From NCBI GenBank assembly GCA_015657535.1, contig JADHZB010001137.1:8799-65507 (forward strand): a stretch of DNA of 56,709 nucleotides, read 5' to 3'. The notes under the pieces are model-generated. The model made no database searches. It saw nothing but the letters and a program-made list of their open reading frames with translations, and was not told the DNA's origin. This stretch comes from Nephromyces sp. MM_2019. Its lineage: Eukaryota; Apicomplexa; Aconoidasida; Nephromycida. The position numbers were made by a program, and so were the translations under genes. Shown piece after piece: positions 11,874 through 24,124 of the stretch; position 1 is the stretch's first letter; the number at the start of each line of letters is the position of its first letter.

Positions 11874-14800
11874 TTATTTTTATAGCATATTTGTTATATT
11901 ACCGTAAGCAACTTTGGTTGTAATTTTTAAGTTTATTTTAGTGCTTGAAGCACGAAAAACATGTACCATGAGAATGAAGGCTTGACACTATATTGCATGA
12001 TTCAGTGCTGCACTGCATGAAAGCAGTGGTAAAAACTGGAAAGTTTATAACTTTATAAGAATATATCACACAGAACTTATTCCATTTGGCCTACACTTGC
12101 TATCACTAAAGCTTTAAGGGAATTTTGTTTATCTATGATAGCCCAATGCGCCCAAATATGCCTCTTCCTGGCAAAATTTTGCCAACTTTTAATTGAGAAT
12201 CTTCAATCGCATCCTAAATGATATCAAGATTCAACTGCAGACTATTTGGGGCTGCGAATTCATATTTTTTTCCGTGATGATGCTTTGCAGGATTGAAATC
12301 AATTGCGATATTTTGCGGAATCTCTTAGGTTTTAGCTTGAGTATGACGGTTTCTATAGCCCCTTTTGCTCCTTTCCTAATTTTTTTTAATGATTTGCAAG
12401 CATCTTTGATATTATTACTCCTTGCTGTTTCTTGGCTGGAAATTGTTGCTCTTAAAGAGTATGCGAACCTCTTGGATCCAGAATTTATTCCCCTTTCCAT
12501 TTTTTTAGGGGGGGGATTTCAAAAAAGGCGAAATTAGGGCTGTTAGACTTCATTTAATTTGCTTAGAACATCTTCCCGTACAATGGGTCGCTTCATCTCC
12601 ATTTTCTCCTATGAAAAATGTAGTCACTGCACAGTTAAAAATTGCTGGAAGCTCCTTGAGTATATATACAGCACGATTTTCACTATCATTTCTAACTCCT
12701 CTGCATGATGAGATCCAATTGCCACATGGCCCCAAATGCCATCTCGAATGATTATACCCGCGAGCAGCCGCTATTCTTCCGAGGCACTATTAAATGATAA
12801 CGCTTGCTTTTTACTTTTTACTTTCTGACAAAGAAACTTACGTACCCCAGTATTTAATGATCATGAGGCACTACATGAAAAGTTCCCTTTCGTCCGGTTC
12901 TTAATAGGCTTCTTGCTTTGATACCCGGTTACATCTAGAAAACCTACAGTTGTTTTCCCATAAGATTCCCGGATGCACACACTACAATTTAAAGAATTAG
13001 CTCACCCAGATATTAAACTTGATTGCTAGTTTGAAATAATGGAGCACAATTTGACATTTAGGAGGCAAAAAGTTATATTCGCTTTTTTATTGGACCACTT
13101 CAGGTAGCCTGTTTTGTGTGGCTTTAGGAGTATTTTTGCACTATGATTAAGCATATGTCCGAAGCTATTTTGAAAGGTTCATGATGGTGTAGGGTTACGT
13201 GTTTCTGGTATTCGGTTGGTTATGTTCCCTTTTTATAAAATCTAGAAGCGCATTTCATTTTGTTCGCTGGTTCACTGGAACAGCTCTTAGCGGTAGCTAG
13301 GTGATAGGAACGCGTCCTATTTTGGTAATGATAAACGATATCCTCTCATTAGCAAGCTTCCTTAGTTGACCTGTAATAACCACAAAATGACTTTTCGCAT
13401 CATAACGTGCAAACTTTGATTCGATCTGCCTACGAAAAGTTGACGTCACTGCAATCGAGAACTTATGGAGCAGTGGCACCGTATGTTTGATCGCTTTCTC
13501 GTATTTATGGTGGCAGCTGCCACCACGTTTATCCTCTAGGGGAATAACTGCGCTGCTCAGATCTTCGGGAAATTCTATTTGGAAGACCAGCGATTTTAAG
13601 CAATTATTTTTTCAAAGAGAATGTGCTTGGCTGATGAGGTACCATTGCATGAAGCACTACCGCAATATTGGACAGGCTTTGTGATAAACGTATCTTTGCT
13701 TATTCCTGTAATCACCTCTCCACTTAGCGCTAACCCAAATAAGTACCAATCCTATTTTTTTCATTTCTCAAGTGTAATGAGTTCGCAAGTAGTCGTGGCG
13801 ATCGTGGTGCAGATACTTCAACATGGAAAGTAGCATAAAACAACTTCAATGCATCATTTTGTGTGGGCTAAAAAGTATCAATGAGGTAGCACGATTAAAG
13901 ACGACCACAACTGTTCTGCCCATTATATATTTCTCTGCAGCAGACAGAAAATGTGAACTGGGTTAATTGGAGAGGAACCTCAGGAGCACGATAGATTTTG
14001 AAACTGAAATTTAGGCAGTTCAATAGCTCTCGAGGTGTTCGAGTATACCTTAAGAATTCAATGACTAGTTCTCTTGAGCAAAGTAGAAATGAACAATTTA
14101 CCGTGGCTAGCACGAGAGAGCACTAAATTTCTATAAGCGTCCTTAAAAATGTGGGAATTTCGTGCAATTTGATGCACCGCTTTCCGTGTATAATTGAAAT
14201 ATTTCATAAATTCCCTCAAAATATTTGAAATCAGTTCCAGGTTAGCTCAGTCATGGGGACTTCCAAGCTAATCAGTTCATTATATTAATCCTACTCATAA
14301 TTTAAAAAAAAGGGCAATTTTATGAACATGTTGAACCAAAGTTAATAGCATCGTGTTTAAATGTAGCTCCTAATTTTTGCTTGAGCCGTGTTAGAAGTAA
14401 GTGTACATAGCATCTATTGCGCACTCCTGATGCTAGAGTAACGTAAATTTCACTGTATATGATCGAGATGCTCCTTTAATCCGCCGGGGGCACCGGGGTA
14501 CGGGCAAATCACCGCATGTCACACACATCACTACCTGCCCACCCCTGCAACCCTCCGTCACCGGCCAGAAGAGGTTAGAGCCACGCATTGGCGTTGGTCT
14601 GCTACGGCTTGCAGATCCAGTCAGGCGCAACCAATTTCATTGCGGCCAAACGACCCCTGTAACATGGATTTGGTTACCATCGCTCAGACGAATGCTTCCG
14701 CTACCAGGGGAAATTATGGCACGGCCGACATGAAAAGGACGCAAGAGAAGCACACCGATGTATTACGATAACCGATTGTTGGTGCTTACAATCTTCGGTA

Positions 14801-15040
14801 CCGTTTTATTGAAGGACCATTTGATTACAGCGTAGCGTAGTACAACTGCGAAGATTGGGAGTTACGCGACGCTGCAGCCAGTAGCATAATCCCATATATT
14901 TACGGGTGCGCGGGTTAAAAAGTCAATGTAAAAGCACTTTTTCTGGAAATAACGAAGAGTTGCAGAAAGCGAATTGCGCAAAATATATTGTTAACTGTGT
15001 AATGAAGTCGAGGTGAGCACAGATTGAATTGCTTTTTCAG
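11874..15040. other. Gene-poor stretch with a GC-richer patch
   Basis: This holds the SufC 3' flank and then mostly T-rich DNA. About 14,460-14,890 is clearly GC-richer than its surroundings, with C- and G-runs around 14,480-14,600, and has no good frame. A - frame at 12550-12793 is listed separately. ORFs around 13,487-13,833 on + overlap in different frames and none has convincing splice sites. I see nothing else I can support. Confidence 0.4.
12550..12793 (-). other. Open frame of 81 codons, doubtful exon
   Basis: On - a frame stays open from a TAG-type acceptor near 12794 to TGA at 12550. It contains AVYILKELPAIFN and TTFFIGENGDEATHC. A second - frame over the same bases reads IIIRDGIWGHVAIGS, also protein-like, and + is open in part. 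Two plausible frames on one strand weaken both. I cannot assign a family. Confidence 0.2.
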
Positions 15041-18000
15041 TTGTTTGAAAGAATATACTGAAACCACTCTTGGGGATAATGCGTGAGATATTTCATTTTT
15101 CGCGTAGAGGTGATCCGAAAGGGCTCGAGGCCATTTTATATGGGGTGAATATGATTGTAAATAGCTTGCATATTCTTCTTATCTTTTGGGTATTGACTAC
15201 TTTTAGCTGCTGTTGCGATAACAAAGTTTCATCTTTTGTATCACCACCGGAAAAGCTGTAATATCCAATGATTCTGAGAAGAGGTGGCACAATCACCCCG
15301 ATAGTTGTTTCCATTCGCTGCCTTATACCTGTTGTAATGCTTTATTATTATATTATTCAATTTACCACTGCATTGTTTTTATCTGCTCGAACACATTGCC
15401 GAAGCAATGTGGGTTTGAACCAGCTTTCTACATTATTTTAAGCCTGAAATTATTCTCTCATGCCTATTTAGAGTACCTCAGCGACTCTCTGAGGGTAAGG
15501 TGCAGTGTTATATCATTTTCCCTCCTTCTCTGGCTTATGACCGTAAGGCTTGCCGTTTGGCACGCTTATGTGCACAACTTTGCCTAGTTAGCCATTTTTT
15601 GCTTCTCAGCATTTGTGGGGTTGCCGCGTATGGATTTAGAAAGGTGGAATCATCTTCTTGTATATAGCTACTTTTCATCTTTGCTCAAAGAATTTTTTCC
15701 AAAAAAATGGGACTTCAGTATTGTTAAGATTCTGGGGTTTACCATTATAGTTTATGTGACCTATGTTGTCCCTGCCCTTGCTCAGTTTTTGCGTGATGAT
15801 TCAAAAACATTAAGAGAAGCCAGTTTTTGCGTTTCATGACTTTATTAGCCATGAGTGTAGATCTGGGTAGCTTAATAGCCGGTTTAATCCTTTTTGTTAA
15901 GCGAAGGAACGGAGTTATAGCACGCGTTAGGAATTATTAAGGTGTTAGGTATAAGCAAACTCTAGGGTTCCACTAGGATGAAGGGAATTTTGTTTTGGAA
16001 GAATTGGCATTCGAGAATATAGGGTTTATTAGCGAGTGTATTGAAATGATTCTTGCGGATAAATTGCATACTAGTATAAGCTTTTGCGCATGTGACAGGC
16101 CGAGGAAAATAATTCGTTGCATTCCTATGTGTTTCCTATGCATATCAGACGATGAATGTGACTGTTATCGGAAGAACGATATTCACGAGCAACATTCGCA
16201 TTGCCACATTGGATAAGTCGATGATTAATTCAAGGTACGTGCGATTTGTGTGTCTTGCTATCTTGGTAAATTCTGAAAGCTCTTAAGGTGAACCAAGTTT
16301 ATTTATAGTATTTTTATCGTATTTTCGAATGATTTCATCAACATGAAGGCGTGAAACACTGTTTTTTCATAGCATTCACTAACGTTTTAATTCGCCTGTT
16401 TCAATTTTTATACGTTTCGCAATTTTTTTGCTACTTCAATGAAGCCACAGAAGTCCTTTTAAAATATCAGTGCTTCCCAATTTCATAATCAGTATACCGA
16501 CTATTTTCGCCTAAAATTTTCTACGTTGCTTTTTTACGTTGCGAGCATGCACTTTGATGTGTTGCTATTTTTGCTGCATCCTGCATTTGTTTTCCTTATT
16601 AATACGTTCGATGATATGACATATGCTCGTTATTTTCTTAATCTCAGACTGATTCCTTATAATAGAGGTGGCATGCTTCTGCCAATACCATCCTCTCGTG
16701 GGCATTCTATTATGGCTAGAAGCTGGGCTGTAAGTGTAACTCAAGTTTTTTTTTCAAAACAATATCAAATCGCTCTTTTTATGATAAATATTATTTTGTG
16801 AGGTTGTTTTGACAACCTTTCCCTGGTACTAAAACGAAGTTGAGACGTTGAGACCGCTTTAAGAAAGAGAAGAGTCCTTTTTAGAAATCGTTCGTCTTAA
16901 CATTACCACTGTTTCGTGTCTCAAAAACTAGTTTTAACACTTTTTGTGCGGGATATATTGCCTGTTGTTGAGTCATGGATGTTTGATAAATTCTTCAAAT
17001 TTGTTTTGGCTGAAATTTGAATTTTCGAATTCTTTCAAGCTCACATGTGTGATTCAAGTGTACTTTTCTGATTTGCTTCTAGTAGGTCTCTTCCCTATTT
17101 ATACTGCCCTCTTTCTATTATTTGCTGCGATAAAGCATTGAGACATTCTCTCCGCTACTGTTGGATAATTGGGTTGTTATTCTTGAATTTGCTTACTCGC
17201 AGGTTACGCAGAATTTATCCTGCTCAGCGAATCAGCAAGCAAAGCAAAGCAACCCCTCATCTGTAAAGTATGCGAGTAGCACATGTTACAATGTGACGCC
17301 TCTCGCTCGATTCTCACTGCATACTTTTTCAACTATTTCCCGTGTTACGCACTCGGCCAGAAAATCTTCAAACGAAGCCTCAAGTGACGCTGCTATGAGC
17401 AGCTGTAAGGAAAAAACAGAAAATGTAGATTTTTCTGGGGTTTTGCATTCAAGGGATAACACCTTCGTGAAAAGCTTGGCAGAATTGAACTCTGCGTCAT
17501 CAAAGACACTCCTTGGCCTAAAGAAGAAAGAGGCTTTTTCTAACTCTAAGAGGCAAAATTTATCCCTTGGACTTAGCGGCAATCCTGCCCTCCTTTTTTA
17601 CATGAACCCTATAAAAATGACTAGTTTTGCGGTAAATTTTGTGCTGAGTTACCGAGCTTTTTTCATCTTTATGGCCAGAACTGCATTTCAGGTTAGATGA
17701 ATGCATAATAATTCAAATTTATGTGATGACAGCTTTCGGTATACTTGGTTTTTTTTCTGTGCAAGTAGAATTCGATATTTGTTCTTAATGGCACATGACC
17801 TTATAGGGAAATAAGATGACTCCTCTTTTGATAACACTTTCTGCCTAATAGCCATCTTTTCCAGTCTTTACTTTTGTCACGTATTTTTTGAAATTGTCGG
17901 CTACTTACCTGAGTTTCACTTTGGCAATTTTTGTTTTTTTGGCTTGCTTTTAAACTTTTCGTTAAACTACTCAGTTGTCTATTCTAGAGTTGAGGAATAG

Positions 18001-18690
18001 TCTGTTGCATTGACTTTTCTTTCAAAGTGTTTCATATGGTAATAAATTAACATAGTACCTACCACACTTGTTTTTTAATCTCCAACTGTTATTTTTTCCA
18101 AATGTTTTTAGCTATTTAATTGATTCCAATGGGTTGAGATGGTATCTGTTGGTTGTTTTTGTTGAGTATTAAGTTGTGTGCTTACTGTTTTCTCGTAGTA
18201 TTTTCCGTTTAGTAGCTTTTTCCGAAGAATTTTAGGCTTTTTAAGTGCAGGTGTAAGTATCGTGCTGATGCTGCTATTTCATACGTTCTGCTGGCAGTAT
18301 TTAAGGCCATGTGTCCTTGCTCAAAGTTTTGTGCTTGATTTACTGCTACCATCATGTAAATTATTTACATTAATTATTTGACCTTTTATGTGTTTCTATG
18401 CATTTCTAATTTATTATATATATGAATGCAAGTCCCAATGTATTTTTGTTTAGCGCCTAATTAGGGGCTCTTTCTAATCTCTACCATTTTCCTGTTTCTC
18501 GCAGACCGTTAGGCCCCTGCTGGCGTTTAGCGTCCTTGGAGAAGTTGCTAAGTTGACGTTTGCGACGCTAAGTAGCGGACTCTTTGTTTTTCTGTTCTCT
18601 TTTGTTTTGGCATTTGAAGTATTTTACCTATTCCTACAGGGTTATATTTCCTACACTCTGCTTACCATGTTTTTCACTGTCATGTTTTAA
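15041..18690 (+). CDS. Spliced gene with hydrophobic C-terminal region, unidentified
   Basis: Supported exons: 15041-15082 (42 nt), 15472-15494 (23 nt), 15610-15659, 15977-16073, then 16149-16234, 16648-16729, 17203-17691, 18505-18690. The first four junctions keep phase (2, 1, 0), as do 16234/16648, 16729/17203 and 17691/18505. The join between 16073 (phase 1) and 16149 (phase 0) does not fit, so an exon is missing or one site is wrong, and two genes are possible. The early part is soluble and acidic (MDLERWNHLLDEGNFVLEEL). The 489-nt exon is Ser/Asn-rich and then becomes hydrophobic (MTSFAVNFVLSYRAFFIFMA). The last exon has a long membrane-like segment (LFVFLFSFVLAFEVFYLF) before TAA. I do not recognise the family. 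A multi-pass membrane protein is inferred from composition only; the 5' end is not located. Confidence 0.5.
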
Positions 18691-19126
18691 CGAGCATAAA
18701 GAATTTTAGAAGCTAGGTGCGAAGAAGCTGATATGAAATCAAGGTCTGGCGAGACTAAGTAATGTATCAACTATTGGAAGCAGGAGATAGGGCAATGACT
18801 GCATTATATTACATCTTAGCAACTTCATATACCCTTCGCCATAGGTGCAGATCGCAGTGAAACAGGATCACACGCTGTATTGTTGCAATATTTCGCCTTT
18901 CCTGTTATCTTATAAAGGCTCCCTAATATTTTAACGTGTGTGGTCGTGCCGCTTGCTTTTAGAGTATTTCTCGATATGCTGCAGATACGCTGAAATGTTT
19001 TTATTTCAAGCCCGTTTATATCTTTTCATGCATTACTCTAATAGTTTGAGTGGTATGCTTCAAAACCAGGAATTTCCCTTTTTTCAGGTTTTAATTTCGT
19101 TCACCGTATTGTGATTAAGCTAAACC
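18691..19126. other. Spacer
   Basis: AT-rich sequence after the stop of the preceding gene, with no supported exon. Confidence 0.35.
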
Positions 19127-19247
19127 ATGTGTACTATTGGCATATATCACGCGCACGTGCTTTTTTCCATCTTCCTCGTTGCTTTTACCTTGACTTCAAA
19201 CACTTTATGTAACAATTCTACTCCTGAGCTCTTGCACTTCACGCGGC
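19127..19247 (+). CDS. Possible first exon with a signal peptide
   Basis: An ATG opens a 40-codon frame that ends at a strong GTAAGT donor at 19248, leaving phase 1. Residues 9-23 are hydrophobic (HVLFSIFLVAFTLTS) after a short polar start, as in a signal peptide, followed by CNNSTPELL. It may be the first exon of the gene ending at 21616, but the joining exon around 19,850-19,972 can be read in two frames, so the link is unproven. If true, the product would enter the secretory route or, with a transit sequence, the plastid. Confidence 0.3.
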
Positions 19248-20003
19248 GTAAGTTATGCTCTGCGTGCCCTACCATTTTCCGCTTTTGTGGTAATGCTCTC
19301 ATGGTACATCGTCTCCACACTCTACTGGAGCAATATATACCTCGCTGAGTGTTTTGTCCTATTTTTCACTCTTTTTTCCTGGCTACCATATTTTGCAGTT
19401 TAATTTCCTTATCATATTCCTAGCTTTATTTGCATTCAAATATTGAAGGCTGCAATTGAATGTGCATCTACCTGTTTTTATGAATTCGTATGCTCTGCAA
19501 TACTTTATAGAACTACTTTAATTTGCAATGCTATCGCTTTTGCCTGCATTAGATGTTATGAGGCTGCTGGCTGTTGCTCTACTAACCCAATACTGATTCT
19601 GATCTGCTTCGGGAGTTTATTTGCTCATAAAGGCTAATCAATGCCCCTCAGTCCAAACTTTGTGAGTTTGGGGAATGAGGTCATTATGACTGGTGATTTA
19701 CTTCTTGCCGCCACTCTGTTACTTGAGAATCATACTGCATATCGCGTGTCACTCCAACTGATTCAGTGGATAAGGAAAGGATGATCTGTCTACATGTTGA
19801 CATATGATTTTATGCTTTGAAATTTTATTATCAAAGTTACTTGGGGAAGGGTATGACGGCCTCCGAAACCTACCTCAAGTACTGAGTATATCTCTGCGTG
19901 CAATTCAATTCCTCGGATATTTGCTAGATTGCTTAGTGATGCGAAGTTTTTGCTCTTAACGGACCTCACTTCGTAGAATAGCCCAGCCGCTGTGACACTT
20001 AAG

Positions 20004-21616
20004 TGAGGATATGCAACTGGAGTTTCGCTGCTGGATGTCGACAATAGAAGCTCTCTTAGACTTATTTTTTTGTGGAAAATAGTAGTGTCCAGTTATTCTG
20101 TCAACCTCAGCTTTACTTTTTATTTATTACTAGTTTGTCAGCCTGTGCATCTGTGGATCATCAGTAATATATCCCTAAGTTATGCAGCTTATGAGTTGTG
20201 GTAGCTTGTGAGGGCCTTGCGTTGACAATGCCGTTGCCGTTAAGGGGCTGCATATCCTTTAAACGGATAGCTTCTCTTCTTTTAGCCTTAAAAAAGCCCT
20301 TGAAAAATCCTATAAACGTGACTATTCTCACCATGCATTTCATGCATAGCACTTTTGATATGACAGTGTTTCAAAGGAAAAGGTTTGGCTGCCTTGCAAG
20401 GTGAGGGTTCTGTCATTGTTGAAAAGCATCGCAAACTATACTTTCGATGAAATCTTGGCTCAACTTCCATGCTCCTAAGGAAGTAGTGATAGCTGATGTA
20501 AGCATTGGATACGGTCGTTGACTTGAGAACCTAGTTATACTGCTTCCAGCGCTCTCCTTGCTGGTGGTTATCCTCATGATTTGGATTAATTGCGTGCCCA
20601 GTATGTGGTCCCTTGTGTTTCTTCCGCGGGTTATACAGGAATGGATCCTGGCAGTTTAGCGCCATTTGTCTCTCAAATGATTTCGTTGCCAACGTTGTGT
20701 CACTTGTTCGGCTGGGGTCGCCATTTGGAGGTAGGCACTTGTGCGCTTGCAGCTAGGACTGCACGCAGTCAAACAGGGGGTGTGCCTAGTGACCAGTAAT
20801 TATGAGTGAAGCTGATTGCATTCGTGCAGTAGATAATCAGCTTCTTTATGCTATTTGGCCTAATTTTGCGGTCCAAAGTAGAGTAACAGTCGCAATATGT
20901 CGTGCGGGTACGAGATGACGTGCGTATGCGCCTGGGTAACCGGCTGGGTGGGAGAGGGAGGTATGTGCTGATGAGAACTCTATATGACCAACTCTTGTAT
21001 GTGAAGAAATCTGCTGCTTTCTACAACGCGTACCACTAAGCCGTAGCAACCATCCCGTATAGTCTAATCAGTTGCTTTATTATTCAAAACCTTAGAGGTT
21101 CTTGCTTGTATTTCATACAAGAAATATTCTACGGTAGCACCTGACAAGCGCAACGCCATCGGGTTGAATTGTCTACTACCTGCACGGTGTCGTCCGTCGC
21201 AGTTATATGGGCTCTAGCTCCAAGCGAATACTTGTGTTACGCTGTTACCTGGGAAGAATAAGCACCTGCTCAGCGTTAGCAGCTTTATCAAAATCGAGAA
21301 GTTTATATTAAGGCAAAATTGCGATGTCTCAAGCTATGAGTCGAGGTGACTCCTATTTGATTACTTTTCGGCTTGCGCATAGTGCTGCCGTTTGTTATGC
21401 ATGCTTAATGGCAGATCTTGTAAATTGTTCAAACCTTCGTTAAAATCACGGGTATATCCGCAGTATCCTAGACTATTGAACAGTTTCGTTTCTTCTGATT
21501 TATCTTACAATTTGTATTTACATAATAAGTATGAGAGGAGAGTAGAATTTACTCCAGGGAAGATGAGGAATATCGTAGAACACCTTAATGAGAGGGTCAA
21601 GCGCTGCTCACGCTAA
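20004..21616 (+). CDS. 3' part of a spliced gene, unidentified (last 251 residues)
   Basis: Eight exons join in phase at every step: 20004-20081, 20286-20317 (32 nt), 20427-20497, 20602-20730, 20841-20907, 21072-21186, 21283-21345, 21415-21616, ending in TAA. Each acceptor is AG and each donor GT, several strong (GTAAGC, GTAGGC, GTACGA). The product reads smoothly across junctions, for example SWLNFHAPKEVVIAD then YVVPCVSSAGYTGMDPGSL, and HLFGWGRHLE then LLYAIWPNFAVQSRVTVAIC. It is mixed helical and moderately hydrophobic, with a basic C-terminus (VEHLNERVKRCSR). I do not recognise a family. An upstream exon ending at TC/GTAG (19972) also fits the phase but needs a 31-nt intron. Confidence is good that this is coding, low for function. 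Confidence 0.6.
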
Positions 21617-21950
21617 AGCGCGCTTATGTTGTCATATATCAGCTTCTAAAACTTCACTTGGCGGTAGGCACAAAAAGTTGTACCTGGCCGGTGCTCCTGT
21701 TTATCATCTTTTCAGCTTGCAGTCACCTGTTGGCCTCCAACTGAAGTGTTGCTTTAGCCGTAGATTGCACCTACAAACAAGATTAGTATAATTTCATGAA
21801 ATAATTGATGTCTTTTTTCTAAGAAATTAGCTCAAAATAATTATTTTTGGTTAGTGAAACAGTTTCTGATATCATTGCATTCAATCTAGGTTGTAGGAAG
21901 TTTTTTCACTCACGTAATTTCATCCGTAGTTCGCTCCTGCATCTTCTCAG

Positions 21951-22041
21951 GCTTTTTATTGAGATTAGTTTTCGTACTTGCAAACCTATTAGCTACCTTA
22001 AGCGTCTGTATATGTGCTCAAAGTATTTCCTGTACAGGCAG
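21951..22041 (+). CDS. Isolated exon, unidentified
   Basis: Between acceptor TTCTCAG ending at 21950 and donor GTACTC at 22042 lies one base plus 30 open codons (LFIEISFRTCKPISYLKRLY and on to FLYRQ). Since the preceding gene appears to stop at 21616, this would be an early exon of the next + gene. I could not place its partners. Confidence 0.3.
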
Positions 22042-24124
22042 GTACTCCCAATTTGCAAGGTTTACGCTCTTACTGGATTACTTCTTTCGAACTGTTCAAT
22101 GTCGCTTTGAGTACGACGTAAACCTTTTTTAATCCTCTTTTTTAATCACATTTTTCATTTACATCCCCGCACTGTCGTTGCAGAGTTGTTGCTATTTAAA
22201 TAAAATTTTTGCTCATCGAAAATAAGAACCTTAAGGTACTACTAAAATTCCCTAATATTTTCATTTTTTTTACTTCAATTCATTTTGGGTCTTCGATAAC
22301 AATATATACAAATAGTAAATGCAGATGCAGGGTAAAAAAATTAAAAATCAAGGAAATATATAAGTTTTATTATATGATGGAGCCCCATTAAACAGTTTTT
22401 TTTCTATCATATTGATTACAATCTATAGAGACCCTCATGCCAAAATTTTTGCTTAGCCTCTACACTACTATAGCACTCAAGACACTATATTTTTCTTCCA
22501 GTCAGAACATTACTTTACTAAGAAATGTAACGAGTTAGGTTTTTTATCGCTAAAAACTTGTAGAAAATAGTTACGTGTGCTATTAAGGGCCTGGCAGCTT
22601 TGCTTGCAGCTAAAAAATACCTACGAGGCAGAAGTTTTTTTAAGTTTTATCGCTTTTATAATTCAAATCATTTATAAGAGTTATAAGACTCAAAAGGGCG
22701 ATTCCATAACAGTTTTACAGTTTCAAAATTAGCTCCGCACATTCAATTTCTTTTCAATAAATTGCGTAATTTTTATGAAATGAATTAATAGGTGTTGCAT
22801 ACAACTTCTGTTGGATAACGGGAAAATTATAAGTATTCGTTTCGCTTTTACGGAGCTCACCCGGTTACAACTATTCTAACAATCTTTTGAGTACGATTAT
22901 ATGAAGTTCTTCCAGGTGAAGCAAAAAAATTTGGTAGTAGTTTTATGTGACAAGATTAATCAATGTTCATGCTCAACTGGAAAATCATGCGCATTTCTGG
23001 AGTTTGGCCTTGAAAAAACATTTTGAACCTATGTAAGGCTTGTAGCATTATGGCAAGCTTTTTAAAATATTTATAATTGCCGAAAAATCATGATAGCTAC
23101 AAACGTCATTTTTGTAAACCTAAAAAAGATAAATTCCGACTTAATAAAAAGGCCGAATTGGATATCCTAAGTCAAAACCATTCGATGCCCTTTTCCTCCG
23201 CATGACTTGGTATGCAAGTGCAATAATTTTCGCTAGAATTTTGCTACCTGATATAAAAAGCTGCTGATTTTTGAACTGAAAGCGGGGAGAAATTCCGTCT
23301 TTGCATAAGTTCAGGCCCCCAAGAAGCGGCATATCAAAGAAAAAAATAGTTCTGATGTTAAGGGAGAATAGCAACTATTTATGAATGCTAACATTATTGA
23401 TGATGCTTATGAAAAAAAAAATTCGAAGTATTCAAGAGGGCGCCTACCAACATGACTGCCCACGGTAATCTCATTACAATGATAAGTTATGGAATAATTA
23501 AAAATGAGACTTCTCAATGTTTTAATCATGAAATAATTGAACTTTTTGATCCCCAAAAATTCAAATTTTGAACTTGCGGCCCCGCGTGAAAGTCCTTATT
23601 AATCATGTTTTCTCCTTACCTGTAGGGCAGTCATGAGCAGAGATAAAGTATTGCACAGTCCTTAGCAGCAGTCGAATAGGGTATTAAAAAATTAGGTTAC
23701 CATTAGATACAGCGAACAAACCAAATAAGATTATTATATTTGAAAAAACAGACAAGGCGACAAATTAACATCATACCATATCATATGGCACTGCGCAAAA
23801 GCCAGTACAGCCTGGTTTGGAACTACCTTCTTTTAATCGTACTAGTGTAACCAGGTGTTACGACGGATTTTCCCATGATGCGTTGAAGATAAAACACACC
23901 TTGTGCAGTGCATGCTTCTGCAAGCATATTTATCGTACACTAGAAATTAAGTTGTGAAACTGCAGGAATCTATTCATGGCGAATTTTCAACCTGCTAATA
24001 ATAAGTTAAATATACCGCTTACTTGAATTTACAATCCTCATGGTGCCTAAACATAAAAAAAGCCATGTGAAGACTTAAGGTGAAGGTGAAATAAATTTAT
24101 TCAAATAATCAAATTGGTCTCCAG
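22042..24124. other. AT-rich intronic or intergenic stretch
   Basis: From about 22,200 the + strand becomes A-rich after 22 kb of T-rich DNA. One possible exon starts at about 23152 and reads RIGYPKSKPFDALFLRMTW up to a GTATGC donor near 23209; it could be part of the next gene. Nothing else is supported. Confidence 0.35.

Noticed and set aside
14239..14290. TTAGCTCAGT, like the A box of a tRNA gene
   Set aside because: No B box, acceptor stem or anticodon arm is found in the expected places.
15070..15261. A + frame reading GDPKGLEAILYG
   Set aside because: It overlaps the 42-nt exon in another frame and then runs through the intron; it has no splice support.
20286..20349. A frame reading YSHHAFHA, similar to the His motif of cyclic nucleotide phosphodiesterases
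   Set aside because: It runs into a stop at once, and the phase-consistent model uses only its first 32 bases before a GTGACT donor. The resemblance is chance.
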